This document shows, piece by piece, positions 44,567 to 53,937 of a stretch of 64,000 bases of DNA. The stretch is taken from contig JAIEPU010000113.1 of the NCBI GenBank assembly GCA_019748235.1, forward strand, positions 1 through 64,000. Direction: 5' to 3'. The stretch comes from a bacterium. Its GTDB lineage: Bacteria > Planctomycetota > Planctomycetia > Kolteriales > Kolteriaceae. The notes under the pieces are model-generated. The model was not told where the DNA came from and searched no databases. It saw only the letters and a list, made by a program, of their open reading frames with translations. Within the stretch, counting starts at the first letter, position 1. The number at the start of each line of letters is the position of its first letter. Made by a program: the position numbers and the translations under genes.

Positions 44567-46252
44567 TCATGGCGAATTGCTTTCGATGATCAAACCGTCG
44601 GGCATCTTGCCATAAATGTTGGCGGGCGGCTCGATACCAAGGAGTCGACAATACGTCGGTACGATCGCTTGGGGGTTGATCAGTGTATCGCGAACGCCCG
44701 GCTTGATGTTTGCGCCGTAGTAGACTCCTGGCACATGTCGATCGTACGGATGAGGCGTTCCGTGTGACGTTCCGGTGATTGCGAAAGCGAAGAAGTAGTG
44801 CGGCTTCGGGACGACGATCACGTCACCCGATCGTTCCGGTCGATAGGAGAGGCGCAGAGCTTTGATCGTCGACTCTTCGGGGGTAGCGCCGACGCCCAGT
44901 TCGCTCCGGGTCCGAGCAAACCAAACTCCCGGCTGCGATTCTGTCCATCGGGCAAGAACGGTGGCAACCTCTTCTCGATCGAGTTTGTTCGCGAGAATCG
45001 TTGCCGAACGAATCGCTATCCAGGTATTGATTCCCTCGGCAATCCATTTTTGATCGTTCGTTTTGTAGTAGTCGTTCAAGAACTTGTTCGCGTCGTTGAT
45101 CATCTCCTTCGCGAAGAGCCGCCCGGCATCGATTCCCTTTGCCTTTAGCACTTCCGAGAGAGGGCAGACGCCATGATCCGCGGAGATGGTGACGACATAG
45201 TTGTCTTTTCCCACCGTGGAGTCGAGCTCGTCGAGCAGACGCTTCAACTGCTGATCGGAGCGAAGGGTAACGTCGAGCACCTCTTGCGAATCCGGTCCCC
45301 ACGAATGTCCCACGAGATCGTTGGACGAAAAGCTGACGCACAGGAGATCGGGAGTTTCTCGCTGGCCGAGCTTTTCCGCTCGAATTGCTTCGATCGCCAA
45401 GTCGACAATCACGTCGCTGGCCATGGGAGAGGTGACAACCGCCTCGTAATAGTCCTTATCCGGCTTCGTTTTGTCCTTTGAGAAGGGATGAGGAAAAGTC
45501 CGTCCTTGGCCGATGCCGTTCCCCTCTCCGACGACGTCGTCGGGGCCCGCTTCCTTGTCATAGTTGACGTCAGCTCGGCATCGCTCCCAGGACTTTCCAA
45601 ACCAGCGGTCCATCGGCTTGGTGTTATTCACCTTCTTCACCCAGTCGTGAACGCGATCGCCGAAAAAACTTGATGTGGCGAAGTAACCGGACTTATCGAG
45701 CCAATAGGTGGCGTCCGACTTGGTACCTCCCATGAGAAGGGCGGATCGATCCTTCGCGGAGATCGCGATGACTTTGGAAGCGTCGCCGTATTTTTCTTTG
45801 AGCAAATTCCCGAGGGTCGGAACGAGTAGTCGTTCGGGCGAGCCCGCGGTTTCGTCGCCTAGTGCTATTCCATCTGCCCAGATTCGTTTCTTCCATCGAT
45901 CACTTTCGACGGCATAAACCGTTTTCTGAATCGCGGGCTCCCACCAATCATTCCCGACGATTCCGTGCTGGCTCGGAACGCAACCGGTTCCAATCGATGC
46001 GTGCCCGGCGGCCGTCATCGTGATGCCGTAGGGATAGCGGCAGTTTTGAAACCATGCTCCTTCCTGGCAGACTCGCTTGAAGCCTCCCTCTTGGAAGAGA
46101 TGTTGCCATCGGGTCAGATAGTCGCCGCGCATCTGGTCATAGACGAGGATCACCGCCAGTTTCGGGCGTTTCGTTTCCGCATGGAGGGGGGGCGTGATGA
46201 AAAGAGTGGTGGTAAAAAGGGCGAGGATGATACGACTAGGAACTGTCTGCAT
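44567..46252 (-). CDS. Secreted PafA-type alkaline phosphatase
   Basis: A 561-residue protein with a signal peptide (about 1-25) and the alkaline phosphatase superfamily fold. Metal ligands and active-site residues match the PafA subfamily: D39 in VYDQMRGDY, the nucleophile Thr in YGITMTAAGHASIGTG (T78 or T80), N101 in GNDWW, a KDR motif (SAKDRSAL), SNDLVGHSWGP, SADHG and TSHGTPHPYD. PafA is a calcium-independent-type phosphate monoesterase found in many Bacteroidetes and planctomycetes. The gene lies 54 bases upstream of mutY on the same strand. Phosphate-monoesterase activity is a good prediction. Confidence 0.85.
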   Translation of the reverse strand: MQTVPSRIILALFTTTLFITPPLHAETKRPKLAVILVYDQMRGDYLTRWQHLFQEGGFKRVCQEGAWFQNCRYPYGITMTAAGHASIGTGCVPSQHGIVGNDWWEPAIQKTVYAVESDRWKKRIWADGIALGDETAGSPERLLVPTLGNLLKEKYGDASKVIAISAKDRSALLMGGTKSDATYWLDKSGYFATSSFFGDRVHDWVKKVNNTKPMDRWFGKSWERCRADVNYDKEAGPDDVVGEGNGIGQGRTFPHPFSKDKTKPDKDYYEAVVTSPMASDVIVDLAIEAIRAEKLGQRETPDLLCVSFSSNDLVGHSWGPDSQEVLDVTLRSDQQLKRLLDELDSTVGKDNYVVTISADHGVCPLSEVLKAKGIDAGRLFAKEMINDANKFLNDYYKTNDQKWIAEGINTWIAIRSATILANKLDREEVATVLARWTESQPGVWFARTRSELGVGATPEESTIKALRLSYRPERSGDVIVVPKPHYFFAFAITGTSHGTPHPYDRHVPGVYYGANIKPGVRDTLINPQAIVPTYCRLLGIEPPANIYGKMPDGLIIESNSP

Positions 46253-46431
46253 TCAAACCATCTCCCATATTCCGCGGATTCAAGTCATCAGCCGCTCGAC
46301 ACTCGCAAGAGGAGGTCGATGAGGCATCGTTGAAATCCGCATTGCGCGCGGAGCACCTATCATCGGCGACCGAGGTTATGTTAGGAGAGTAGAGCCGAAG
46401 AGCTCACGTAGAGTCTGTGAAGAAAAGGTAA

Positions 46432-46465
46432 AACCGCTCTTCGCGATGCCATCGGAGGAGCGGTT
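46432..46465 (-). terminator. Terminator after the FHA gene
   Basis: AACCGCTC (46432-46439) and GAGCGGTT (46458-46465) form the base of a longer interrupted stem that includes CGAT/ATCG near the loop. On the minus strand it is followed by TTACCTTTTCTT. It lies about 30 bases after the FHA gene stop. Confidence 0.7.
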
Positions 46466-46492
46466 CATCCTGAAAAGAACGTCTGCAGGCTC

Positions 46493-47113
46493 TTAAGCGC
46501 GTTTGCGCGACATTAACCCCTTCAGCGCATTCGTGGCGGCGGAAGTCGTCCCGGCATCAGAGTTGGCGGGAGTCGATGTTTTCGAGTCTTCTTCCTTCAG
46601 ATCATGAACAGTTTCGGTCTGAGATAAGGAGAGGTCGAGAACGGTCTGATGCTCGTGTGAGTTTTGAGGATCTGAGTCTGTTCCGATCTCCATAGCCTCT
46701 TCATCCTCGGAGAGCCACTCGAAGACATCGTCGTCATCGACTTTCTTCGAAGGCTTGGTCTCCTTCTTTTTAGCTGGGGCGGGGGCCGCCTCTTCGACCG
46801 GAACGGCTCTTGGCTTCGCCTCAGGCATGATCACTTCGAACACGAGCGGGCCGACGCGAATCTCGTCTCCGTTATGAAGTTCCACCCGATCAGACACTCG
46901 CTCGCCGTTTCGGTAGGTCCCATTCGTGCTTTTCATATCGCGGAGCCACACTGCTTCGTCCGAGATGACGATGGCGCAGTGAATCTTGCTCACGACGTTG
47001 CTGTTCGGTCGGAGATTACAGGACTCATCTCGCCCGATGAGAAATTGATTTGTCTTGATGGCGATTTCCTTGCCCGCGAGCTTCCCGCCTCGGACAACGA
47101 GTTTGACGTTCAT
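46493..47113 (-). CDS. FHA-domain protein
   Basis: A 206-residue protein whose first 100 residues form an FHA domain, which binds phosphothreonine peptides: FLIGRDESCNLRPNSNVVSKIHCAIV and STNGTYRNGERVSD contain the conserved Gly-Arg, Ser, His and Asn-Gly residues. After it comes an Ala/Lys-rich, then acidic and Ser/Thr-rich tail (DDDVFEWLSEDEEAMEIGTDSD). ATG at 47113 is preferred over a second ATG at 47119 and longer open frames. No serine/threonine kinase gene is in the window, so its partner is unknown. It is a single-gene unit followed by a terminator. Confidence 0.85.
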   Translation of the reverse strand: MNVKLVVRGGKLAGKEIAIKTNQFLIGRDESCNLRPNSNVVSKIHCAIVISDEAVWLRDMKSTNGTYRNGERVSDRVELHNGDEIRVGPLVFEVIMPEAKPRAVPVEEAAPAPAKKKETKPSKKVDDDDVFEWLSEDEEAMEIGTDSDPQNSHEHQTVLDLSLSQTETVHDLKEEDSKTSTPANSDAGTTSAATNALKGLMSRKRA

Positions 47114-47475
47114 TCCCATCCCCTGCTTGCCTCTTGAATCACCCGAACGGCGTGTGGTGAACGTACTTGGCAAGCTTCTATTTTGAGCCGACGTCCGTGG
47201 ACGCTAAAGATGTCGGCTATCCCCCCAACAGCCTATCGAACTCTACATGCCCCCGGTTCGAATCGCAATGCATCCTGATTCGATTCATTAAGGTTTTCTC
47301 AGGATTTGAAGCGTGGTTAATTGAAAAGTATGCTGTTTGCTAAATGCATAGAGAACGGCTGGACAGTTCCTTGTTTCAATCTGGTGAATTCTCCTCGCTC
47401 GTTGACTGACCCATCGCGGATCACGGACACCATAGCGGACCTTGCATTAGAACCTTTTGGTATCAAGCAATTTGA
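47114..47475. other. Intergenic stretch without a recognised feature
   Basis: Upstream region of the FHA gene and 3' side of the GH18 gene. No ribosome-binding site with a coding frame, tRNA or obvious terminator is visible in these 362 bases. Confidence 0.4.
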
Positions 47476-49833
47476 TCAAAGCAGGAATCCATTGAAGAGT
47501 TTTGAGAACTCGAGAGACGACTGAAGAAGACTGCTCGAGTTGTTATCAACGTAATTGATCTTCCCCGACGAATTCTGCTGATCCCGATTCAAAGACCACA
47601 TCGACAGCAGGGCGATTTTCTTTTGCTTCGCGAACGCTAACAGCTCGGCAGCCTCTTGTTGATCGAAGGTTTCGGTCGTGACGTCGTTCAATCCGATCAT
47701 CGGCGTGACACCGACCATCCCCCATAGCTGAGCTTCTGTCCGGGAACTGCCATAGAGTCCTTGCAGTTGATGGAAGAGACTCGTCGCCGCCGCAATCGCA
47801 TAGTCCCCCATTTTCCCCTGAGGGTTTGGTGCAGCGCTATCACCGTAGTCCATTGCCATGATGTTCACGACCGAGATATTCACTCCATAGCGAAGAGCCG
47901 ATTGCAAGACATAGAGTCCGTCGTTCGTCAAGCCACTTGGTAGAACGGGAAGCGTGAAATGAACGTCGAGCGTTTTTCCCGTGGCAGCGGCATCGCGTTG
48001 AAGTAGGGCGATGGCTTGGGAGCGGCGATCGATCGAAGCATGGTCCGGCACCGCGCCCCCCTCTATGTCGAAATCAATCACACGCAAGGAATAGGCGTCG
48101 ATCACCTTTTGATAAGCGTTCTTCAGGGCATTCACATCGGTGATGACCTCCGCCAATTCGTGATTGGCCGCCCCTCCGAAAGAGATCATGACGTCTCCAC
48201 CCATCGCGCGGAGCGAAGTGAGTTGCTGCTTGACGGCGGCGTCGAAGTCACCGCTGCCGACTCCGTAGACGGAGTAGCCGCCCCAACTTGGCTGATTCGT
48301 GGGATCCGCGACGATAAAGGCGAGTGTGAAGAAGCGGACGCCGGAATTCTGGGCCGCGGTGACGAGGTTGTACATCGGATACAGGGTCATGTCGACGTAC
48401 GGTGCGAAAACTTGTGCGGGCCAATTCGCACGAGCCGCCACGGTGATGCTCACGGACCCGTTTGCCGTGCCACCCTTACCGTCGATGACGGTGTAGGTGA
48501 AAAGATCGCTGCCGACATAGCCGTTCGCGGGCGTGTAGGTGAGCGTTCCATTTTGGTTCCGAACCACCACGCCGTGTGCGGGGACGCTGGTCGCGGAGAT
48601 CGATAATGAGTTGCCGTCCGGATCGGAATCGTTCTGAAGAACATCGATCGTCACCGCTTGATTGGTCGTCGTGACCACCGAATCATTGACGGCAATCGGA
48701 GCTCGATTGGGAGTGCCCGGTGTCGTCGCTCCGGCTGACTTCAAAACATAATTAAAAGGCGGAGATGCACTAGCAGGTCCGGCCGAAAATCCGAATGAAA
48801 CGGTGGCACCGGGGGAGATATCTTTCGCCCAATCGGGAGCTTTGATGACGTAATGATTACCCACGTGACTGACGATGGAAGCGTTCCAAATCGACGAGAT
48901 GCTCCCCGAATAATCAAATTCCAGTCGCCAATCCTTGATCGTCGCTCCAGTACTGTTTTTTGCTCGGATTTCACCGGTGAATCCACTGACCCAGTTATCA
49001 AGGATTGAAAACTGAAAATCGCCGGTAGGGACAGAAGCGTCATCGTTATTGATCGTGCCTGCAGCTTGACCATCGCTAATCGTCGCTCCCACGGCATTCG
49101 AGAGATTCACGAGGAAGGATTCATTTGCTTCGACCTGCGAGTCACCGATGACTTTTACGGTGATGGACTTTTCGGATTCTCCTGCCGCGAAGAGAAGGGT
49201 ACCGCTCGTGGCGTCGTAGTCACTTCCGGCTGCTGCGGTGTTGTTGGCTGTTGAAAACTGTACGGTCACGGCGGTTGTCGCTGGTGACGATAGTTTCACT
49301 TTGAAGATGGCGTCACTTCGTCCCGAGTTTCCTTCTGACATCGATATGTCACCGATCGAAATGGTCGGTGAGGGATTCGGAACGTTGGAACCATCGAGAG
49401 GGACGCCGTTGAGCTTCAGGTTCGTGGGGCGAGCGGTGGTATTGCCTGGACTCGCGACGAATCCGAACGAGACGCTTCCTGCTGCGGACAACGTATTGTT
49501 CCAACCGGCGTTCGTGATCACGTAGTGATTGCCGACATGACTTGTGATCTTGGCATCCCAAATTGAAGTGATGTTGGCCGCGAAATCGAACTCGAGCGTC
49601 CAGTTGTTGATGTTCGACGTCTGTTGATTGTTAAGTTGAATCTGTGCTTGAAACCCGGAGCCCCAATCCTGTGTCATGACGTACTGGGCGATGACTCCAT
49701 TTGCTAACAGATTCCGATCTTCAAGCGGTTCAATCGAACGAGCCGACCGACTTTCGATCGAGTCCGCCGACGGACACTCACTCTCCCGAAGGACTTGTTG
49801 AAATCGGGCGATCCATCCAGGCAGGCTTTTCAT
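47476..49833 (-). CDS. Secreted multidomain GH18 chitinase-like protein with two CBM2-like modules
   Basis: A 785-residue secreted protein. The N-terminus lacks a usual signal peptide but has SARSIEPLEDRNLLAN (about 31-45), a motif of the planctomycete LEPR-XLL type linked to surface or secreted proteins. Domains follow in order: CBM2-like (about 48-145, with NNWTLEFDF and GNHYVITNAGWN), Calx-beta-like (about 155-262, SEGNSGRSDAIFKVKL and a repeated GDSQVEANESF), a second CBM2-like (about 270-365, DWRLEFDY and GNHYVIKAPDW), a cadherin/tandem-95-type repeat (375-470) and a GH18 barrel (475-785) with DFDIEGG and catalytic E591. It probably binds and hydrolyses chitin or related polysaccharide. 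Confidence 0.83.
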   Translation of the reverse strand: MKSLPGWIARFQQVLRESECPSADSIESRSARSIEPLEDRNLLANGVIAQYVMTQDWGSGFQAQIQLNNQQTSNINNWTLEFDFAANITSIWDAKITSHVGNHYVITNAGWNNTLSAAGSVSFGFVASPGNTTARPTNLKLNGVPLDGSNVPNPSPTISIGDISMSEGNSGRSDAIFKVKLSSPATTAVTVQFSTANNTAAAGSDYDATSGTLLFAAGESEKSITVKVIGDSQVEANESFLVNLSNAVGATISDGQAAGTINNDDASVPTGDFQFSILDNWVSGFTGEIRAKNSTGATIKDWRLEFDYSGSISSIWNASIVSHVGNHYVIKAPDWAKDISPGATVSFGFSAGPASASPPFNYVLKSAGATTPGTPNRAPIAVNDSVVTTTNQAVTIDVLQNDSDPDGNSLSISATSVPAHGVVVRNQNGTLTYTPANGYVGSDLFTYTVIDGKGGTANGSVSITVAARANWPAQVFAPYVDMTLYPMYNLVTAAQNSGVRFFTLAFIVADPTNQPSWGGYSVYGVGSGDFDAAVKQQLTSLRAMGGDVMISFGGAANHELAEVITDVNALKNAYQKVIDAYSLRVIDFDIEGGAVPDHASIDRRSQAIALLQRDAAATGKTLDVHFTLPVLPSGLTNDGLYVLQSALRYGVNISVVNIMAMDYGDSAAPNPQGKMGDYAIAAATSLFHQLQGLYGSSRTEAQLWGMVGVTPMIGLNDVTTETFDQQEAAELLAFAKQKKIALLSMWSLNRDQQNSSGKINYVDNNSSSLLQSSLEFSKLFNGFLL

Positions 49834-50102
49834 GAATAATCTCCCACAGAAAGTAGCCTAACGCCGCTCTCCGAATGAAAGCGTGGTGGTTCTGGTTCCT
49901 TAGAGGACGAGTTCAGTTGAAGGCGTGAGGGAAAGAGATGCCTTCATGTGGAGGACGGGAAAAAGGGACTTTGTTGAGTCTCCCAACGATACGGATCTGA
50001 TCTAATTACGGATCACCGCTGACAAATGTTGGCGGGACTCATTTCGAGGAAATCTTATTCAACATTGAAACGACCACTGCTGTCACCAATGAATCAGGAA
50101 CG

Positions 50103-50891
50103 TTATGCCTGCTGCGCCAGCGCGATGGCGCGGAGCACTTCTTCATTTCCCGTCACAAAGGCTTGTGAGTTAACGCTAAAGTTTTGGCTCGCGCCGATCA
50201 GATCGATGAAACTAGAGGTGATGTCGACGTTGGACCCTTCGAGCGTATTATCGGCAATCGTTCCGAACCCCTCATTACCGGGCGTGCCCGTCAGTTGTGC
50301 GCCCGAAGCGGGTGTTTCCTTGAAGAGCAGATTTCCGACCTGAGCCAGTCCGTCGGGATTCGAAACTCGGACGAGCTGAATCTGAGCGGAGAACGTCCCT
50401 TGTTGAACAACACCCATCGGACTCACGGTGGTGGCGGCATTCTCCCCCGGCAAATCAATGGGTGGCTCGAGCGTATACGTATCGCCGGCGATTTGCAAAT
50501 TCATCGGGCCCGAGGAACCGATCCCTTTTGGCTGAAATGATCCGAGCCGGGTGAGAAATGCATTTCCGTTGGAATCGACGACTTGAAAAAATCCCTCTCC
50601 GTTGATGGCGATGTCTAGTTCCTGCCCCGGATTCAACGGGCCCTGTTTGAACAGAGTCGGGTTGCTGGCGACACCGACGCCGTACCCGAATTGCACGCCC
50701 AGCCCGGTGGAAGTCAGCCCGTTCTGTTTTCCAGGCGCGGTGGGGGTCGCGTAGAGCATATCCTGAAAGCGGATATCGTTCTCTTTGAACGCGCTGGTAT
50801 TGATGTTGGCCAGGTTATTGCCGACGACGGCTAATTGTTGGGAATAGGCGGTCAAGCCGGTCGCGGCGACGTTCATACCGCCGATCGACAT
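50103..50891 (-). CDS. Flagellar hook/rod-family protein (FlgE/F/G type)
   Basis: A 262-residue flagellar axial protein. It begins with MSIGGMNVAATGLTAYSQQLAVVGNNLANINTSAFKENDIRF, the common N-terminal rod/hook helix, and ends with TLEGSNVDITSSFIDLIGASQNFSVNSQAFVTGNEEVLRAIALAQQA, the C-terminal helix of the same family. The internal region is short, so length fits FlgG or FlgF better than a full hook protein. Several genes further along, a second paralogue, the longer FlgE, is encoded on the opposite strand. No other flagellar gene is adjacent, unlike the usual flagellar operons. Confidence 0.85.
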   Translation of the reverse strand: MSIGGMNVAATGLTAYSQQLAVVGNNLANINTSAFKENDIRFQDMLYATPTAPGKQNGLTSTGLGVQFGYGVGVASNPTLFKQGPLNPGQELDIAINGEGFFQVVDSNGNAFLTRLGSFQPKGIGSSGPMNLQIAGDTYTLEPPIDLPGENAATTVSPMGVVQQGTFSAQIQLVRVSNPDGLAQVGNLLFKETPASGAQLTGTPGNEGFGTIADNTLEGSNVDITSSFIDLIGASQNFSVNSQAFVTGNEEVLRAIALAQQA

Positions 50892-51188
50892 CTCAACCTC
50901 CCCGACCTAGATAACCAAAGCAAAGGGGACAGCTCGACTCATTCGTACCTGTCATGGCAGGGGTTCCGAGCACGATTCCCATGGGGGACGGACTTCAAAA
51001 GAGACCCCGCCATCTTCATGATTCGGAAGAACATCGAATGAGGCTGGAGCGCCGATTCACTGATCTATCTGAAGGGAGCGGAGAGAAATGAGGTTGGTAG
51101 GAGTCGGGTAAGATGCGAAAAGATTGCCGAGAACCTTGAACCCCTTTTGATCGTATGATTCCATTACAAATTGCCACACAGGGGTGAG

Positions 51189-52232
51189 ATGATGCTGGGG
51201 AAGAGACTCTCGACAAAACAACTCGCCGAGTGGTCTCGGACGCTATCGGCCAGTCTTCGCTCCGGCATTCCCGTCCTCCAAACGTTGCGAAACGCATCGG
51301 AGCGGGGAACTCCCCAGATGCGCGAGGCAAGTGCCGCGCTTTTGGCGAGCTTGAAGGAAGGTAAAGATGTCGGCGGAGCGGTCGCGGCGCAGTCCGCTTA
51401 TTTTCCCGCGCTCTTCGTCAACATGACGCGGGTCGGAGTCGAGACCGGCCACCTGCCCGAAGTGTTAAAAGATTTGGAAAAGTATTATCGGCTCCAGTTG
51501 TCGCTTCGGCAAAAACTCATTCAGCAGATCACTTGGCCTGTCTTTCAACTTGTCATGGCCATCTTCGTCATCGCTCTCGTGATCTACTTGGTCGGAATGC
51601 TCGGCGGGATGGATATCCTGGGGCTTGGATTGGTCGGATCCACGGGAGCTGTCATCTGGCTGGTCGGGTGGGGAGTCTTGATCGTCGCCGGGGGAACCTT
51701 TTATTGGCTTGCCCGGAATAAGTTTGGTCAAGCGTTGCTCATCGATACCATCATTCTTCGAATTCCTGTACTGGGGCCACTCGTTCGGACGCTCGCGCTT
51801 TCCAGAACCGCATTGGCGCTTCACCTCACTCTTGACAGTGGTATGTCACTGAAAAGGGCGATCCCGCTTTCTCTGGCGGCGTCAGACAACGAATACATCG
51901 CCAGTCTTGCCAAACGGATCTCCCAAGATGTCAGGCAGGGAGAGGGCCTGACCGAGGCCTTTCGCGTTCATTCGGTTTTCCCGCCGGAAATGATCGACGT
52001 GCTCAGTAATGCCGAAGAATCGGGACAAGTTCCCGAGGCAATGCAGCATTATTCAAAGGAATTGGCGGATCGTGCGGAGCATCAACTGCAGCTTCTCAAT
52101 CAGGCGCTGGGTTGGTTGGTCTGGCTCGTCGTGGCGGGGATCATCGTATTCTTCATCCTGCGAATCGCGCTCGTGGCGTACGTGAGACCCATCTATGACA
52201 CACTCGATAGCATGCCGGGAGGACGAGGATAA
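51189..52232 (+). CDS. Type II secretion/pilus F-family membrane protein
   Basis: A 347-residue GspF/PilC-like inner-membrane protein. It has two copies of the T2SSF domain: residues about 15-130 (TKQLAEWSRTLSASLRSGIPVLQTLRNASERGT and the VGVETGHLPEVLKDLEKYY motif) and about 205-330 (ALSRTALALHLTLDSGMSLKRAIPLSL, with LSNAEESGQVPEAMQHYSKEL). Each copy is followed by a hydrophobic pair of helices. Start is ATG 51189 or 51192 after GGGGTGAG. No GspE ATPase, pseudopilin or secretin gene is adjacent, so this is an isolated F protein in this window. Function in secretion or pilus assembly is inferred from the family. Confidence 0.85.
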   Translation: MMLGKRLSTKQLAEWSRTLSASLRSGIPVLQTLRNASERGTPQMREASAALLASLKEGKDVGGAVAAQSAYFPALFVNMTRVGVETGHLPEVLKDLEKYYRLQLSLRQKLIQQITWPVFQLVMAIFVIALVIYLVGMLGGMDILGLGLVGSTGAVIWLVGWGVLIVAGGTFYWLARNKFGQALLIDTIILRIPVLGPLVRTLALSRTALALHLTLDSGMSLKRAIPLSLAASDNEYIASLAKRISQDVRQGEGLTEAFRVHSVFPPEMIDVLSNAEESGQVPEAMQHYSKELADRAEHQLQLLNQALGWLVWLVVAGIIVFFILRIALVAYVRPIYDTLDSMPGGRG

Positions 52233-52264
52233 AGGGACTCGAGCACCGCAGAGTTTGTAAATCG

Positions 52265-53773
52265 TTAGGCGTTAGTCTCTCGCACGACGATGCGGTTTCC
52301 TTGAATAAGGATCACACGAACCATCTTGCCTTGCGGAATGAACGAACCTTCCGCGACCACGTCGTAATCATTCCCTTCAAATCGCGCCTTGCCCGAGGGG
52401 CGAAGGGGAGTCCTTGTCATCCCTTCTTGATTAGGCAGAAGCGGGACAGCGACAAAGCCGGAGGAGGTCATCTCCTCCGAATCGCGATCGCTTGAGGATG
52501 TGCTTTCGGTTCCCGGTGGTTGGAGCAGCATCTTTCTGAAGAGGGGGATGTCTCCCAAAAAACGTGCCAGCACGACCGCGGCCACGACGAAAACGATGAC
52601 CGACGATCCGACCGTGGCGGCTGATTGAAGGATCAAATCAGGTTGATTGGTCAGGTCTCCAGCATGGGGAACGATCGCCATCGTGAGTCCCCCCAGGATC
52701 ATGAGGAAACCCATGATTCCGAAGATCGCCACTCCCGGAAAGAGGAACAGCTCGATCGCCACGCATGCGACCCCTCCCACGAACAGTAAGATCTCGAGCC
52801 AGTCTGCGGTTCCTCCCAGGAATCGACTCCAAAAGAAGAGAACGAAACAGCAACCTGACAAGATGCCGAAGATGCTTATCCCCGGCGCATAGATCTCGAT
52901 GAAGAGAAAGATGAAGCCGAGCACGAGAAGTAGGCCTGTGACGATGGGCAAATTCAGGATCGCCAGAAATGTATCGAGCTCGGTCTCTCGATACAGGGGG
53001 ACGTCACCAGTGATGCCGAACCGTTTTTTAACGTCTTCCCAGCCGGTAACATTCGTCGCGGCTAATTTCGTTTCCACCGCCAAGGGGCCGTGAAGCGTCA
53101 GAAATCGTCCTCCGCCCGATCCAAAAACCGGCTTGACCTTCTCCCAATCTTTCCCGTCCTCCATGTCCGCGATCTCAGCATCGGAATAGCAGGATGTCTC
53201 CCCGGTTTTCGTGTTTCGAAAGAAAAATACTTCGAGGTTTTTATCGATCATCGCTTCAGCGAGCGCGGTGGGATGATTGCGAGTCTTCGCAATTCCACGG
53301 ACGGCGGTTGCCAGGAAGCTGACTATTTTTTCGGGCGCATGGCGAAAGAGGGAATCCTCCCCCTGAACGATGGGGCCGGCGTCGCCGATAATCGCGTCCT
53401 TGAGAATGACGATCTCTTCACACCCGATGGCAATAAACGCTCCGCCGCTCATGGCCTGATGATCCACATACGCGACGGTCTTCGCCCAATCAATGCGAGC
53501 AAGATCTCGTGCGATGTCGATACTGGCTTGCGCATCTCCCCCCGGACTGTCTATGTCGACGATAATCAGATCGGCACCATATGCTCTCGCCTTTTCAATC
53601 TGTCGTTTCATGAATTCATACGTCAAGCCGGTGATCACTCCCTCAACTCGAATACGCACAGGCTTTTTGAAAAGGGGTTCCTTCGCCTCCTCTGCTGCTT
53701 GCGCCGCGCGTGCGTTCCCACCAGAGGTGATTAGGATGATGGCGAAACAGAAGAGACAAAGGGACGGTCGCAT
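52265..53773 (-). CDS. NfeD-family membrane serine protease
   Basis: A 502-residue protein with a signal peptide (about 1-25) and a ClpP-class serine protease domain: DSPGGDAQAS (SPGG 76-79), the nucleophile S109 in MSGGAFIAIG, and K149, spaced 40 residues as in the Ser-Lys dyad of archaeal 1510-N. This is followed by four or five membrane segments (about 250-400) and a C-terminal OB-fold NfeD domain (about 425-500, EGMTRTPLRPSGKARFEGNDYDVVAEGSFIPQGKMVRVILIQGNRIVV). The family is thought to cleave stomatin-type proteins; no stomatin gene is in the window. The gene is preceded by a perfect 8-bp hairpin next to the ribosome-binding site. Confidence 0.87.
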   Translation of the reverse strand: MRPSLCLFCFAIILITSGGNARAAQAAEEAKEPLFKKPVRIRVEGVITGLTYEFMKRQIEKARAYGADLIIVDIDSPGGDAQASIDIARDLARIDWAKTVAYVDHQAMSGGAFIAIGCEEIVILKDAIIGDAGPIVQGEDSLFRHAPEKIVSFLATAVRGIAKTRNHPTALAEAMIDKNLEVFFFRNTKTGETSCYSDAEIADMEDGKDWEKVKPVFGSGGGRFLTLHGPLAVETKLAATNVTGWEDVKKRFGITGDVPLYRETELDTFLAILNLPIVTGLLLVLGFIFLFIEIYAPGISIFGILSGCCFVLFFWSRFLGGTADWLEILLFVGGVACVAIELFLFPGVAIFGIMGFLMILGGLTMAIVPHAGDLTNQPDLILQSAATVGSSVIVFVVAAVVLARFLGDIPLFRKMLLQPPGTESTSSSDRDSEEMTSSGFVAVPLLPNQEGMTRTPLRPSGKARFEGNDYDVVAEGSFIPQGKMVRVILIQGNRIVVRETNA

Positions 53774-53790
53774 GAATGTATTCTCTCCCT

Positions 53791-53809
53791 CTGGGTCCTA
53801 TGGACCCAG
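53791..53809. promoter_or_regulatory. Perfect 8-bp hairpin in the nfeD leader
   Basis: CTGGGTCC (53791-53798) and GGACCCAG (53802-53809) pair around a three-base loop. It sits just before the ribosome-binding site and start of the minus-strand NfeD gene. It could be an operator for the divergent genes or a leader structure that controls translation. Confidence 0.4.
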
Positions 53810-53937
53810 TTTATCGGATTCACGAAGGCTTCGCTGCCGATCACGTTGCATTGTCTCGTCGGTCATTCGATCATAACGATGTCTTAGGATGGTCGGTACG
53901 TTGACGAACCGATTCGTGACTGCGAGGGAGTTATTGC

